From Lanius collurio (Eukaryota > Chordata > Aves > Passeriformes > Laniidae), in NCBI GenBank assembly GCA_020086605.1, contig JACBWW010000015.1, positions 4,145,642 through 4,209,641 of the forward strand: 64,000 nucleotides of DNA, written 5' to 3'. Positions 48,971 through 61,900 of the stretch are shown piece after piece (within the stretch, counting starts at the first letter, position 1; each line of letters opens with the position of its first letter). The notes beneath the pieces were generated by a model that did not search any database, was not told where the DNA came from, and saw only the letters and a program-made list of their open reading frames with translations. A program made the translations under genes and the position numbers.

Positions 48971-49403
48971 GCAGAGATACTGGGTGTAATGCAAGAACAT
49001 AAATTTCTTTGTTGTGTATATTCAGGCATGTGTACTGAGACAAACTACTAAGAATCAAGAGCATTTTAGAGGTTTGAATACCTAAACCTGTTTAACTGGC
49101 TGTGTTTTATATGGATCCCTGTTCCCATGAACAATTGAAATCAACTCCAAAGTACTATCAAACAGAATAAATGAACTATGCAGTGTTTGGGCAGAGAATA
49201 TAAGGAACACAATGCCAGCAGAGCCAGTCATGGAAAGAGTAGCAAATTAGATTAAGCTGAATGATGTTCATAATATTCAGTCTGTAAGCAAGCTTGTTTT
49301 TCTGAAGAATATTAGCAACAAGCTTATTTGAAAAGAAAAATCTAACATCAAAAATAGGAGAAATCGACTGCTTGAAGTTTGGGCGTTGGGTTTAGTTTTG
49401 GTT

Positions 49404-49475
49404 GGGGTTTTTTTGTTTTGTTTTGGTTTTTTTTTTTTTTTTTTTGTTTTGTTTTGTTTGTTTTTCTCAGAGACA
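49404..49475. repeat. T-rich (GTTTT)n simple repeat
   Basis: Tandem GTTTT/GTTTG units around a 19-base T run (49427-49445). It generates the lysine-rich minus frame at 49277-49579. Confidence 0.85.
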
Positions 49476-52400
49476 AAATGTCTTTGTATACTTTTGCTAT
49501 GCAAAGTAGTTGTAATACAGAAAATTAATAGTTGTTGAAGCATGGAAAATATCTGTATGACATACAGTAAGGAAAACATTTTATGAAATTATGTTATACA
49601 CGTAAATATTAAATCATATAACTTCTGTTGCATTTAAATCTGTAATTGGAGATCATGTCCAACAGCAAAAATTTAGAGTAGCAATGTTTTGACTGCAATA
49701 ACATCTACTCTATTTGCACCAAAAAATTAAGATAAGGAGGGCATCTGTTCAATAAAGGGAAGAAATGAAGCACTAAATAAGTATTAAAAGTTAATATTTC
49801 TACTTTTAACTAATGTTCATTAAAAAACAATGAAAATAATAGCATGATGAAGTAATAGGTATATAAATATAGTAAAAATTGTAAATATGAAAAGAATCCC
49901 TTTTACGTAGAAGAAACAAATATGTAATTTAAAAAGTTTTAGCTACCTAAATGCTTAAAAATCCAATGTTCTTGTTAGCAAAAATTTCAAGTTGAAATTC
50001 AAAATGCAAAGCTATGAAAATTTTGCACAGAAACTATCAATTATAGTTTCGTACTTGTTGCTTTTAGTTATTCCAATTACCCATCATTCACTCTCTAATC
50101 TCCTTTAAGCCCGTGTTTCTCCATTCCGTATACAATAGAAGGATTATGTACATTTTACCTCTTAACTTTCTCTGGAGGATAACAGATTTAATTACTGTTC
50201 TTCCTTCCATGCCAGCTTTCAAGTCAGCAAATTTTATATGGCTCTGTGGCATAATCTTTAATACAGAAGTCTTACATGTCTGCATTTGGGTGATAGAAGA
50301 AAAGCACATGCTCTGCAGTGCTGAATATGAATCTATTTGCTACTTTTATTTCTCATAAATTAAATTTTAAAAATGCATGGAACTTAATAGTTTTGAAAGT
50401 CTGCTTTCTATACTGATTCTGGTTAACTTTTAAAATAAAAGAAAATTTAATTAAAATCTGGTTTTAAGGTATTACATGCTACTACTAATAAGGTACAAGA
50501 ATAAAAGCATAATGTAGTGCATATACTGAGCAGTTGTCCCAAAAGCACACTTTTCCTCTGGACATCCTGTGCTTTGTGACATGAAAATCCTCTGTACTAT
50601 GAGATCTACTCCAAGAAATTTTTTTGCACAAAATCAATTCATTTCTTCACCAGAAAAATACCAGTAGTTTTGCTTTCATGATGAGCTTCTTTTCCACAAT
50701 GATAGAGAAGCATTTTCTCTTTTGTATAGTTTCCCTTAACCTAGAAATATATATGAACAGCTTTAATAGCAGCTTAGTGAAAATCTTTCTTTTATTTTAC
50801 TTTTTTTTTGCCTGGAATTCTTTTAGAACAAGAAAATACTTTGAATGAGTCTCAAGAGATAAAAACTATAAAGACTTTAATGGAATTTCAGCTTTACCAC
50901 AAATATTTGAAAATCAAAAGACCAAGCTAACACACAAATGTCATGAGAGAAGGTGAACAGCAAAGGAAATGGTAAATTTCAAATTCCTTTTGATACTGAG
51001 ATTTTGTATCAAAAATTACTCCAATCCAAGAAGACAAATCCAAAGTTATGTTTTCATTGATCACCTGAGGAATGCAGAGGAACAACTAAGAAATCAGAAG
51101 CATAGCAATACACAGAAGATGTACTTCAGTGTTGATTGTAGAATATTCTAAGTTTTTATTCTTCAAGGTGAAATAAGAAATTAACAGTAAAAAAGAAAAT
51201 TATGAAAAACCACAGCATTCTTTTGGTACTACTAGTTTTCTCCCTAAAATTTAGAAGTAGACAATACATGGGGGTAAAAGAAAACAGAAAACAAACAAAA
51301 AAGAACTAATGGGAACCATGTAAACAAAGACCATAGAAGACAGTAGATTTGTTACTTCCTAAAATTTGAGCATTGACAGAGGAAACAAATTTAGTTTTCA
51401 AGGTTGTAGAAACATATATCCATGCTCCAATATGAGACTTCACGCACCCTTTGCATTTACATAAGATTAATTATTCTGTTGCATTCCATGTCCTTTGAAA
51501 GCAACATAAAGCAGGATCATATCCTGTAACCACTTAGAAAAAAACAGGAATCATCATTGCACAATGGTCAGCTTGTGGAAGAGACCACAGTACAAGGCTA
51601 AATTGCTTATCATCTAGGACTGAACACATACTGTGGGTTTTTGCTCATAGGAGAAATAAAAATAAGATTCTGTAGAACAGATTCGTAATTAAATCAGCAG
51701 ATAGGTTTAGCAGCCTAAAACTCAATATTCCTGTAATTTTGAGCAGTTTTTTAGTACCACATAATAATAGCAGAAGTTACTTCATCAGAAAAAATAGCTA
51801 ATTGTATATTCAACTATGCCCATGAGAGTAATAGTTCTAAAGCTAATTGAATGTAAGCTTTCAGCCACAATACATGTTTCTAGGAAAGTTACAAAAGGAA
51901 ACCACTGAAATGGCATCTGGAATGAAAGCTAAATGCAAAAATTAGAGGGAGAACCCGGAAGATCCGCAGCTGGAAAAGTTAGTCTGGAGCTTTCAGTTTT
52001 GTTGATGCATAAAAATGCATATACAAAACATATCTATGATAAAAAGAGCTGCATGATGTCCTCTGTAGCTTAAATAAGTAACCAGAAGATATAGGAATAT
52101 TTTTAATTGAAGAAAGTATGTTAGGGTTATTAAATCAACTGTACTTTTAAAATACATTTTCAACTCAACAGCAGAGGGTACTAACTAAATAAAAGTCCTG
52201 TGGACAAAAATTTTCCCTAAACACTTACAAAAAGAAGTAAAAAATGCATGCAATTTTATTGTATATCTTCAACTTGTAATCTATTTTGTATTTGTAGATA
52301 ATATGGAATTCATTTTTATTACTATCACAACGTAAAAATCTGCAGTAAGATCACAGCTAATATCTGATTTTTTTATCACAGCACATCTATCAAATCTTCA

Positions 52401-52604
52401 CATTGCAATGTGAAATTTTGTCCTCCACTTTTCAACTTCACTAAACATGAGCAGATGACTTTGTTCCTTAAAGAATTAGGTCATACTCTAAAAATTTAAA
52501 GTGTAGTACACCAACCACCTCAGCCTCCCCACACAACTAGGGTTTATGTACAAAGATTTAATTTACAGCAACGTATGTGTAAAAATAATTTAGCCTGGGT
52601 TTGG

Positions 52605-52672
52605 CTTTTTTTTTGTTTTGTTTTGTTATGTTTGCTTGTTTGTTTTTGTTTGTTTTTTTGTTTGCTTTCATT
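52605..52672. repeat. T-rich (GTTT)n simple repeat
   Basis: GTTTT and GTTTG units with interruptions, similar in kind to the tract at 49.4 kb. Confidence 0.8.
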
Positions 52673-55600
52673 TAGCTACCTCAATATGCACATTGCAGGT
52701 CTCTAGAGTGTAATTTGAATCTTGATCTCATTGGCTAAGAATGCTGAACTGACTTAAACTGAAAATATTGCTAAATATTTGTAGTTATCAGATGATACTT
52801 GGTTTTACATTTTCTGAAAATATACTTTACATGTGGAAAAATACTCAAAGACACTATTTGTCCAATTTAGCTACAAATTCCTCAACCAAAGCAGCTGTCA
52901 AGGAATTATATCACCACAACGCAACTTGGATTAAGACCTAAACAAGCAAAAGACTTGAGTGTGCAACATTATTGATATTTAAGAAAAAACAATTTTGAAG
53001 TTGTGTTTATGATGGAAAAACTTCACTAGACCCCTTGAGATTTAAGCAATTTTTAAGAATTTTAATATCTTACATATAAACATGTGTTATATATTTGGAT
53101 TTTGAATGCTTTATTTGCACTTAATATTGATTTAACTTGCTTAGTATGTGGTAAGTGGAGGAAAATGAGTATATAAGATTACAGAAGACCTCAATCAAAT
53201 TAAGTTTTGTTTTTCAGTGAAAGGATTCTGCAGACAGAATGATATGAACCGTGCAATACAAACAGTTAGTGAAGGTCAACACCACTGGGAGAGTAAAACG
53301 CAAACTTTGCATTGAATTATCAGTGTCTGAGATGCAATGTCTATGATGAACTTAGGCACTAAGCACAGAAATGCAAAAAGGAAATTATACTGAAAGTCTA
53401 TCAAAATCACAACTGAGTTTTCTTCCTTTCTTCTATTTTCTTCTATTCCCAATTTAAAAACTCTTCTCTATTACAAGACGATTATCTATTGTGCACTTGA
53501 GTAATTTTAGCCCTTCTTTCCTTTAACAAATTTCCTAGTATAATTACAAGAATATACAACTAGAATAATATTTAAATTATGAAAGTAAACTATGACTTTA
53601 TATAAAAAGGGAACTTTCAATTTTAGTACATTTTTTTCTTATTCAGTTTCAATATCAAATAACTACATTATTTCATGTCGCTTAAATTCAAAACATGACA
53701 TCCAGTCCTAAAGTCTAATAAAATGAATTAAAAAAATCCACATAATTAATACCTATACAGATTCTCAAACTATAACTAAAGATCTGCATCAATGTATGAA
53801 TTACAAGTGTGCACAAAACAATTTATGCAGCTTTGTGATGGCTAGATAAAATAAAATCTTCTGTTCTGGACTCAGCTCTTTCTCAGACACTGCCCAGGGC
53901 TTTGACATTTTCTGGGTTTGTGCTGTGAATTTTTGCTGTTGCTTCTATAGCTTGTGTTTCTTGCCTAGCTGTATAACCTTTCTAAACCCTTCAAGAACTA
54001 CAGATTATTTAAATGGCCTGGCTGACATATCAGTATGCACCCAACAGAAGGGAAAATATTAAAGTGACCCTATTTGGAACATGTAACATGCATACAGTTT
54101 TCATTTGTGGTAAGATGAAATGCAACATGAACTAATGAAAATGAACATGAACTAATGTATGGAGCATATATGACCATAGAGAACAATATTCTATGCGGTG
54201 CAAAATACTTAATTTCTTCAATTGTTTATTGTTTTTGCCAATTTTCATATTACTATTAAGCTAGTAATTCCTTTAAATAACAATATAAAGGAGGAAAAAA
54301 ATGTTTCAAGTTTTTCTCAGAACCTTCTCCTAATGGAAGGAAAAAATCCTGCTATGTCAAATTCCGAAGGACTACAAACACTTTCAGCTTCCTCAAGTAC
54401 CAAGTTGCAAACCTTTGCATATGTTAACTGGTAAGAATAGTAAATATAATTTCAAAAGCATATGATTCTTCATTTGTGTTAACATTTTATACCCACATCT
54501 TTTGCCAAGGAAAAAATACTCATCAGTATGAAACATCTTCAAAATTTTCAGAGCTGTGCTTACAAAATTTATATTCTCAGTACATTGTGATCTTTTTCTC
54601 TAATAAATAAATTAAATATTTTGTGAGGGAAGACAGTTAAGATCATTGTGGCTTGAAATGTAGTATGATGGAACACTAATTTCAAATATCATTGCACAGC
54701 CAAAACTACAGATATTTGGTGTTCTTTCTCAATGTAGTCCCTACACACATTCAGTTTGTTTAAAAATAAAGAATCTCAATGAGATAATTTAGGGTCCATG
54801 AAGCAAACCTACAATTTTAATAAATGTTCCATAAAGTAACTCTAACTTTTAAACAAAAAAAATTATGAAGAAACTGTTTACAGCAAAAGCCTTCCACATT
54901 GGCTTTTCTCTTACTTACTAGCTACCAAATGACACTTGAGTGACTTTGGTCTTATTCAAGGCCCAGTTGTTTTGGAGCAAATTGAATCTCATAATACACT
55001 GGCAAGGTTTACAGTACTTGTTATGCTTTACACATACTACAGTTAATGCTCTTGGAAATAAATTGCCTCATGGATTGATGAAAGTGACAGACTTTAGCAC
55101 ACAACTGTTTGCACCCAACTGAGGCCATTATCATTCATTACAGGGTGTGGTTTTTTTTTCTTTTCTTAGCTAAGTAGCAATAATTTTCTCTGAACAATTA
55201 AGGCTCCTATGTGTTTTTTTACTCTTTAAATTACTTTCAGCATTAAAGGTGTCACAGGATCATTTATCCTCTCTTGAGCAGTATTTACTTCAGTGACAGT
55301 TACTGCAGAAGACACAATGATGCTTTTTCCTGATCTCCTTCAATACGAAACTCCCCAGAAGGATGAGTATCTGTTGCATTATGTATATTCACAGCGCTGG
55401 CACCATTGCTCAAAAGGCCTCTGAACAACTAAGTGCAGGACAAGGTTTAACAGTGCAAGCCAAGAGCTTGCAGCCTTACAGTCTAGTAAATTTGGTGTTG
55501 CCATTGTTTGTCACAGACTTGTCGTTTTCTGTATCCCTTTCTTCAATGATTTCCACTATTTATTTTCCTTTAGGAATTCAACACTTAAGCAAGGAAACAT

Positions 55601-57194
55601 CTCAAAAAATTCTAGGTAAGAAAAGATTTCTGAAAGTTTCATGTTATAGAAACACCAGCTTAGGTATTTTCAAGTGAAACAGAACACATAATTTTGTACC
55701 AACTCAAAATTACAAACAAAAATCTAAGTTAACACTAATCACAATATGATAGGAGATATTCACTGGAATATGATATTCCTGTGGCACAAAACCCTTATGC
55801 ATACACTTCCTTATGTGGGACCAGAGCTCTCAACTGGGTACAAACTTAGAAAGGTCATTTTCTTAAATAATCAGGGCACCATTTTCTTCTCTTCCTCTGC
55901 AATTTTTTACTTTGCATAGTGATAATTATTTTTCTTTCCGTACAGGGAAGTAAATACATGTAATGTATAAAGTTTAAAAATTACTGTATCCACATGAATT
56001 TAATATATAATTCTGTTCTATAAATAAAAATTTTATTAATCATGCATAAAAATGTTTTCATTTTTTCTGGAGGCTAACAAAAATGTAAAATATCTGTGGT
56101 ATATTATCACAGAAGAGTCAATACTTAAAATTATATATTGTGCACTTGAAAATACTTGTAGCTAATTTGTACAAATCCTTTCTTCTTGAATTTATTGGTA
56201 ACTACATCCAAGGGAGCAAGCCAAAGGAAGTATAATAAAAATTATACATTTAAGGAGTGATATAATATTATTTCCTCTTCTCAGTTCACATTAGTTTAGC
56301 TAGCTGAGCTGCAAAACCTTTTTCCAAAGGTCATATAAAGGATGTGCTGATGCTGCACAAGGAAAGAGGCCAACTCTCCGTGACCAAAAGTGGAAATAAA
56401 ATGAAATGATAACTAAGTGGCAACATCACATGAAAGCTCACTAATAAGAGTAGAGAAAGACAATATGCCCAGATTAAATATCTCAGGCAGCATGAATACG
56501 AATTTAATGTTCCTGTGACATATCCAAGTGCATATATACGTACTAAAAAATGCTACTTCATCATCAAACTCTTCCAAAGAAGGTCATCATTATTGCAACC
56601 TGGATTGAAACAACATTCTTAAAATTATAACTAGTACGATAATCATTAGTACGACAAGCAATATTTTGGATGAGTAGTTTTTCTCTTTACTATATTTTCT
56701 TTAGTTTTCTTAATATATGTCCAGAGTGCATTGTCCAGAGGTTATTTATTAGGTTATTTGAACTTGGAAATCCTGAAATTTATATATTTAGCAATGCAAT
56801 ATTAAGTAAGAGAAATAGGATATACTGAATTTTCATTAAAAAGGAATTCTAATGCATTCCAAAATGAACTTTCAAGATTTTTAGTTTTAAAAAATATATA
56901 TTCAATTAATTCTAACATATTTTTCTAAAAGAAGCTATCACAAGGTTGACAGAAAAAACAGGTGATTAAAACGTTATTTCTAGCTTTCTGCGCTTAAATT
57001 CTGAGTCACAGATGTATCAAAAAGGTATCAAAATTAAAAGTTCTATTTAATGTGCTGTGTAAACAATATACTTGTTACCTTTGGACACAATAAAATTTAA
57101 TTATTATAAGTTTTAATAAATTAAATAAGCTGCGCCACACATTTCCCAGTGGTTGATCTGAGTGAATTAGGACATACCTTTTGGCATTCGGGAG

Positions 57195-58085
57195 ACTAAA
57201 CATGGGCACACTGCTCCAGATGCAGCCTCACAAGTGCAAAATCAATGAGAAAAATCACTTCCCTTCACCTTTTGGTTACAGTGTCCCAAAGCAGACTGGT
57301 ATGGCAGTAATCAAAAAGGTGCACTGCTGACTCACACTTGCTGTCCTCTAGGATTCTTGTGTCTGTTTCTGCCCACCTGTCAGTCCAACCCCAGGCTGGG
57401 CTATTGCATAAGGTTAATTAATTCCATGTAACTGATTTCTAATTTGTCCTTATCAGACTCCACAATGTCTCTAGCAGCTCATTTCTCCAGCTGGATGAGG
57501 TTGCTTTGAATGGCAGTCCCCCACAGTCTGGTGTCATCTGTCGGCAGTGCTCTGGTTGTAGTCCATCCCATCTTTCTCCATGCTGATAAAGATGTTAAAT
57601 AGCAATGGCTGCAGTAGAGAGATCTGAGCAATACCACTAGAAAACCACAAACCTTGCACCAACACCTTGGAACAGACACTCCATTTCTTCTCCATTTGCC
57701 TAAAAAGGATACCACAGCTATGGGCTATCATGTCAAGGGCCCTAATTAAGTCAAGAGAAATGACATCCATTGGTCCCTCCTCATTCACTCAATCACCTAA
57801 CCACAAAATTTAATCACTCTAGTGAAACCTTTGCCCTTGTTGAATCTGTGCAGGTTGCTTCCAGTCATCTTGTCTTTGACATTTCTGGAGATTTCTTCCA
57901 AGAGAATTTGTGATCATCCTGGGAACTATTCATGATCTTCCTGGCAACTATTCATGATCTTCCTGGGAACCAGGGTGAGGCTGACCAGCCTGTGGCTCTC
58001 CAATACTTCTCCTGCCCTTCAGGAGAATAGGCATGACATTTGCCTTTTTCCACTCACTGGGAATCTTTCACAGTCAACATGAACT
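57195..58085 (-). mobile_element. CR1 fragment, reverse-transcriptase region, decayed
   Basis: The plus strand is the complement of CR1 ORF2: GCTCCAGATGCAGCCTCACA, then GTCTGGTGTCATCTGTCGGC (about 57528), AAGATGTTAAATAGCAATGG (about 57589), GGGTGAGGCTGACCAGCCTG (about 57973) and TTTTTCCACTCACTGGGAA (about 58045). On the minus strand the 57534-57788 frame includes DVISLDLIRALDMIAH, the counterpart of the RT motif A block whose first catalytic aspartate lies in LDFSKAFD-type sequence. It then has LLQPLLFNIFI, the counterpart of the motif B region. Substitutions at conserved positions, stops and indels show it is non-functional. The 3' UTR end near 57195 is also missing. A 22-bp tandem duplication lies inside it. 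Confidence 0.92.
57923..57966. repeat. 22-bp tandem duplication inside CR1
   Basis: GAACTATTCATGATCTTCCTGG (57923-57944) is repeated as CAACTATTCATGATCTTCCTGG (57945-57966). A weaker related piece, GTGATCATCCTGG, lies just before (about 57910). This is a local replication-slippage product within the old element. Confidence 0.85.
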
Positions 58086-58720
58086 TTCAAAAAGAATTCA
58101 GTGTGGTCCTGAAGCTACAAAATTTGCTTCTGCTGATAGGTATTGACATATTTCCCTTTCTTCTGTATATCAAAAGCTACATACCTAATGATGATTTTAA
58201 AAAGTGTACTCAAGATTCATGGGAAGAAAGCTGCTTTAAAAATACTGTTTTTTAAAATAGTTGCATTCTTTTTAATACTATATTAAAACTGAACATATGT
58301 TATCCAGTTGAACTTAGAGCAGGTAACATTCTTTTCACTATTATTTCATTGCTAGCTTAAGAAAACTGTGGTTTAGGCTTGAATTCAACCACCTTCTTCC
58401 AGAATACCCACCAGACCTTCAACCCTTTAATTACAGAAATGGTATGAAAATGGTATCTGAATTTGTGGTCTTACTGAAGAGCATTGATCAAAGGAATACT
58501 GATAAGCATGGCTTTGGCAGACAGGATCTGAGTATGGAATTACAGATTAACAAACAGAAGAAACATGACCACAGAGAAGTAGGTCTAAAGTAAAAATTTT
58601 TAGAAATTTCATTCAGAACTTTCTCTAGTATAACATTCATCTTGTCCACACAACCAGTACTCAACTAATACTTTCTAACTCATTTAGCTCACTTCAGTGT
58701 TTATCTTCATGAGGTTTCTC

Positions 58721-58725
<5 letters not shown>

Positions 58726-58751
<26 letters not shown>
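58726..58751 (+). repeat. Poly(A) tract, 26 A
   Basis: Uninterrupted A run with no retrocopy recognised upstream. Confidence 0.9.
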
Positions 58752-58755
<4 letters not shown>

Positions 58756-58941
58756 TTTCTCCCTACACATATCAATGAGGATGTTACTTTGTATCTCCTG
58801 GAAGTGTGCACTCAGTAATTGGATAATTCATCTTCCCTTTCACAATTAAAGTGAAAAGAATTAGTACCCTTCTCATCTAGACATTTTCTGACACAGATAG
58901 GGAAAGGCTTGATTCAAACTATCAAAGCAACCACTCTTTTC

Positions 58942-58959
58942 AGTATGCTACAGCATACT
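58942..58959. repeat. Perfect 8-bp palindrome with 2-nt spacer
   Basis: AGTATGCT-AC-AGCATACT. Short and probably incidental. Confidence 0.6.
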
Positions 58960-61900
58960 ACAGAAATATGATGTGAACCCTCTGTTGGGTCAACCAGTTG
59001 ATTCCATTTCATACACTCATGTCAGCAACATATGCAGGGCCATGACTAACACTGTAGTGCTACTAATTCGTGGCTTAGACAAGCAGTTAAAAAAAAAATA
59101 CAATTAAACATCATGCTTAAGGTGTTTTTAAACATTACAGCTTTGCAAGGTGATTCTCAGGCTGTGGCTTGGCTTCCCGGTCAGGAATTCTTGTGTAGGG
59201 AACTCCCCATGGAGCTCAGTGCTAAACAGTGAGTGCTGTTCCATGCTGCCAACCAACAATAGGAGTGACACAGAAAATCCATTCCTTTCTGTTATTGTCA
59301 AAGCCCTGGCTATTGCCAAGTTAGCAGCCATCCTACAGATTCATCATAGCCACAAAAGCAGGCAACAGTTCTCAGGAATTATGACATTTCATAATAATTT
59401 ACCATCTCTGCTAGAAAACTGATCAGCTTAAAAAAAAAAAAAACAACGTCAAAAAAACACCTCACTCTAATTTTCCAAATTCCTACATTAATCGCTTTTC
59501 AAAAAAAGCCACCAAAACCCATTTTGTCCTTTTTAACATTTTGATACAATATGTACCTGTGTGATACATATTAATTTCCAAAATTCATGAAGAAAATTTT
59601 CTTTTCAATAATATTCACTTTGTCGCCACAGGTGCAACATCTACTCTGATACTACAATGTCTCAGATATAAAAAAAGCTTTATCACTCATTTTTTACTCC
59701 CTCAATTATCTAGCTTTCACCTCTTTGACATGCAAGAAATTACAAGGTGGACTTTCACTAGTCATTGTCTTCATAATTTGGGTTTAGTTTTGTGATGAAA
59801 AAATTTCACACTTCCAGCTAATTGGAATTTCGTCTCACTTTGCCCAGTAGGAACAGCATATCCATGAAACCTCCCTGCAGGGAGTTTGTTAGAAGACTTC
59901 AACATCCACTCATTCAAAATGACTAGACTAAATAGACATATGTTTAAGTATTGTAATAAGGCACTTGGTGGTGCATTTGATTTCTACTCAGTGTTCAATA
60001 TTCTGAATGAATATAAGGAGTGCAATCTCTTCTAATCTTGCAGTACACTGCTCACATTGTAGAATCTTAAAACTATAATCCGAAATTCTTGCAAGTATTA
60101 TGCCTAAGTCTTCATTGTTAAGTGTTTCCTCTTGTCCCATAAACAATTATAAGAAAAATTGGATTATTCTTCCCAATGGAAAAAAACCAAACAAAGAACC
60201 TACTCCAAACTGGAGCTTCCTATATTAAATGTCAAAACTAGTACTCAAATTGTAGTAAGTATGTCCATCAAGAACAAGAAAACTCTTGAGGATGACATAT
60301 AAAGAAACCTCACTGAAATATACTGTTGATAAAAATATATACTTAAGAAAAAAAAACATGATTTGAGGGTTTTTTTTAAATAAATAAAACGGCAAGATCG
60401 CATTAATAGTGAGGAGAATCTCAGTGTGGCTTAGGGATGGTGAAATATTACTTTCCTCTTCTGGCTCATGAAAATAAGGGAAGGAAAATGAGAAGAGGAC
60501 AATACGGTATCTGCCACCACGCCCTTCTCCTAGTCACCCACCGCAGCATTTAAAGGACTTCAGCTAGCTTAACCTCATATACCAGCCCATGAATTTATAC
60601 TGCTGTATTCACCTTTAAAACACTTTAGTAACCCAGTAGGCTAACCCATAAATATGATAAAGCTCTTAATTATTTAATTTCATTATAAACTCCATGAAAA
60701 AGAATACCAAAATAGAAAATCTTGTGAGTATTAACCATTTATAATTTATCTTATTAACTTGGACTCAATATTTTGACTGACTTGATATATACCAATAACA
60801 AAACTGATATAGCCCAAAAATCCAAATAATGTATCCATTATATCATTGTCTTCTTCCACAAAACTGAATGCAGGAACCTGAATGTTTACAATCTGACAAA
60901 TTAGAATCTATTGGATGTACAGCCTTTCAGTGTAATTTTTCACTTCCCCAAATACTTAATATATTTGCAAATATGAAATACTTTTCCCTTATAACGTCAC
61001 CTATATTTTTTCCAATAAAAGCTGAAAAATAAAGGTTGCAATTGCCTCCTAGTTTAATCTGTACAATTATATAGAGCTTTTACAGTAAAATTATTTTAAT
61101 CCTGTTAAGATCACACATGTAAGTTTGGAAAAATTATTGTTCATTCCCAATTCAAATATATTTTCAATTTGGTGTTCCCCAGCTATCTTTCTTACTTAGA
61201 GTTCTCAGAACACAGTGTTAAGCAAACTGTGGCCTAGTTGTGTGTTATCTTGAATGGTCTAGAATAACATCATAATCTCACAATTCTCAGGCTTTAATGA
61301 CAGAGGGACCATCATTTCAGCAGGACTTTCATCTTCATCACAGAGTTAAAGTGAGCCAGGACTCCCCTTTATGAATAGATCAGAACTGTCCAATTACTTT
61401 TTAAAAATTAGTAATAAAATTCAAAAAACAATTATATTGATGAATAATAAGTTTTCTTCCTTCATTTTTGTACCAAAATGTATTTAATATCAAGATTCAA
61501 CAAGTGCAAAGATTATTGTCACTCTGGAGGCAATTAGCAAAAAAAGAAAGTGAAAAACTGTAACCCTCAAGCATGGAATTTAATTATTACACTTTAAGAG
61601 AAACAGAAAATATCTGAAATGGCATTAAAATACTTTGTATTCCATACCAAATATTCATTAAAATCTTACAAACTAAGCAACACAAAAATCTCTACTTTCT
61701 TCAAACCAATTTCCCAAAGACTATAAGGAAAGTGTGACATCTATTATGATGACATATGGTCAATTTTACATGAGTAAGACAGGTTATGCTTTAAATCAGT
61801 GCCTCAAGGAATGCAGACTACTAATACCTGGTTATTACCAAGCAATTTAAATCATGGTATAATTATACAGACAGATGGATTGCAAAACCCTTCTAGCTTC

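Larger units (their letters stand above)
47601..57194. other. Long AT-rich unique stretch
   Basis: About 9.6 kb with no recognised exon or transposon. It holds T-rich simple repeats near 49.4 and 52.6 kb, a pyrimidine-rich block at 48640-48970, and a 20-bp-period imperfect duplication of AACATGAACTAATG at 54124-54137 and 54144-54157. Frames such as 49277-49579 (minus) only read through the T-rich repeat. Confidence 0.55.

Noticed and set aside
49277..49579. Minus-strand frame with a long lysine/asparagine run
   Set aside because: The run is a translation of the (GTTTT)n simple repeat.
55363..55677. 104-codon plus-strand frame
   Set aside because: No recognised domain and no flanking signals; a chance frame is the simplest reading.
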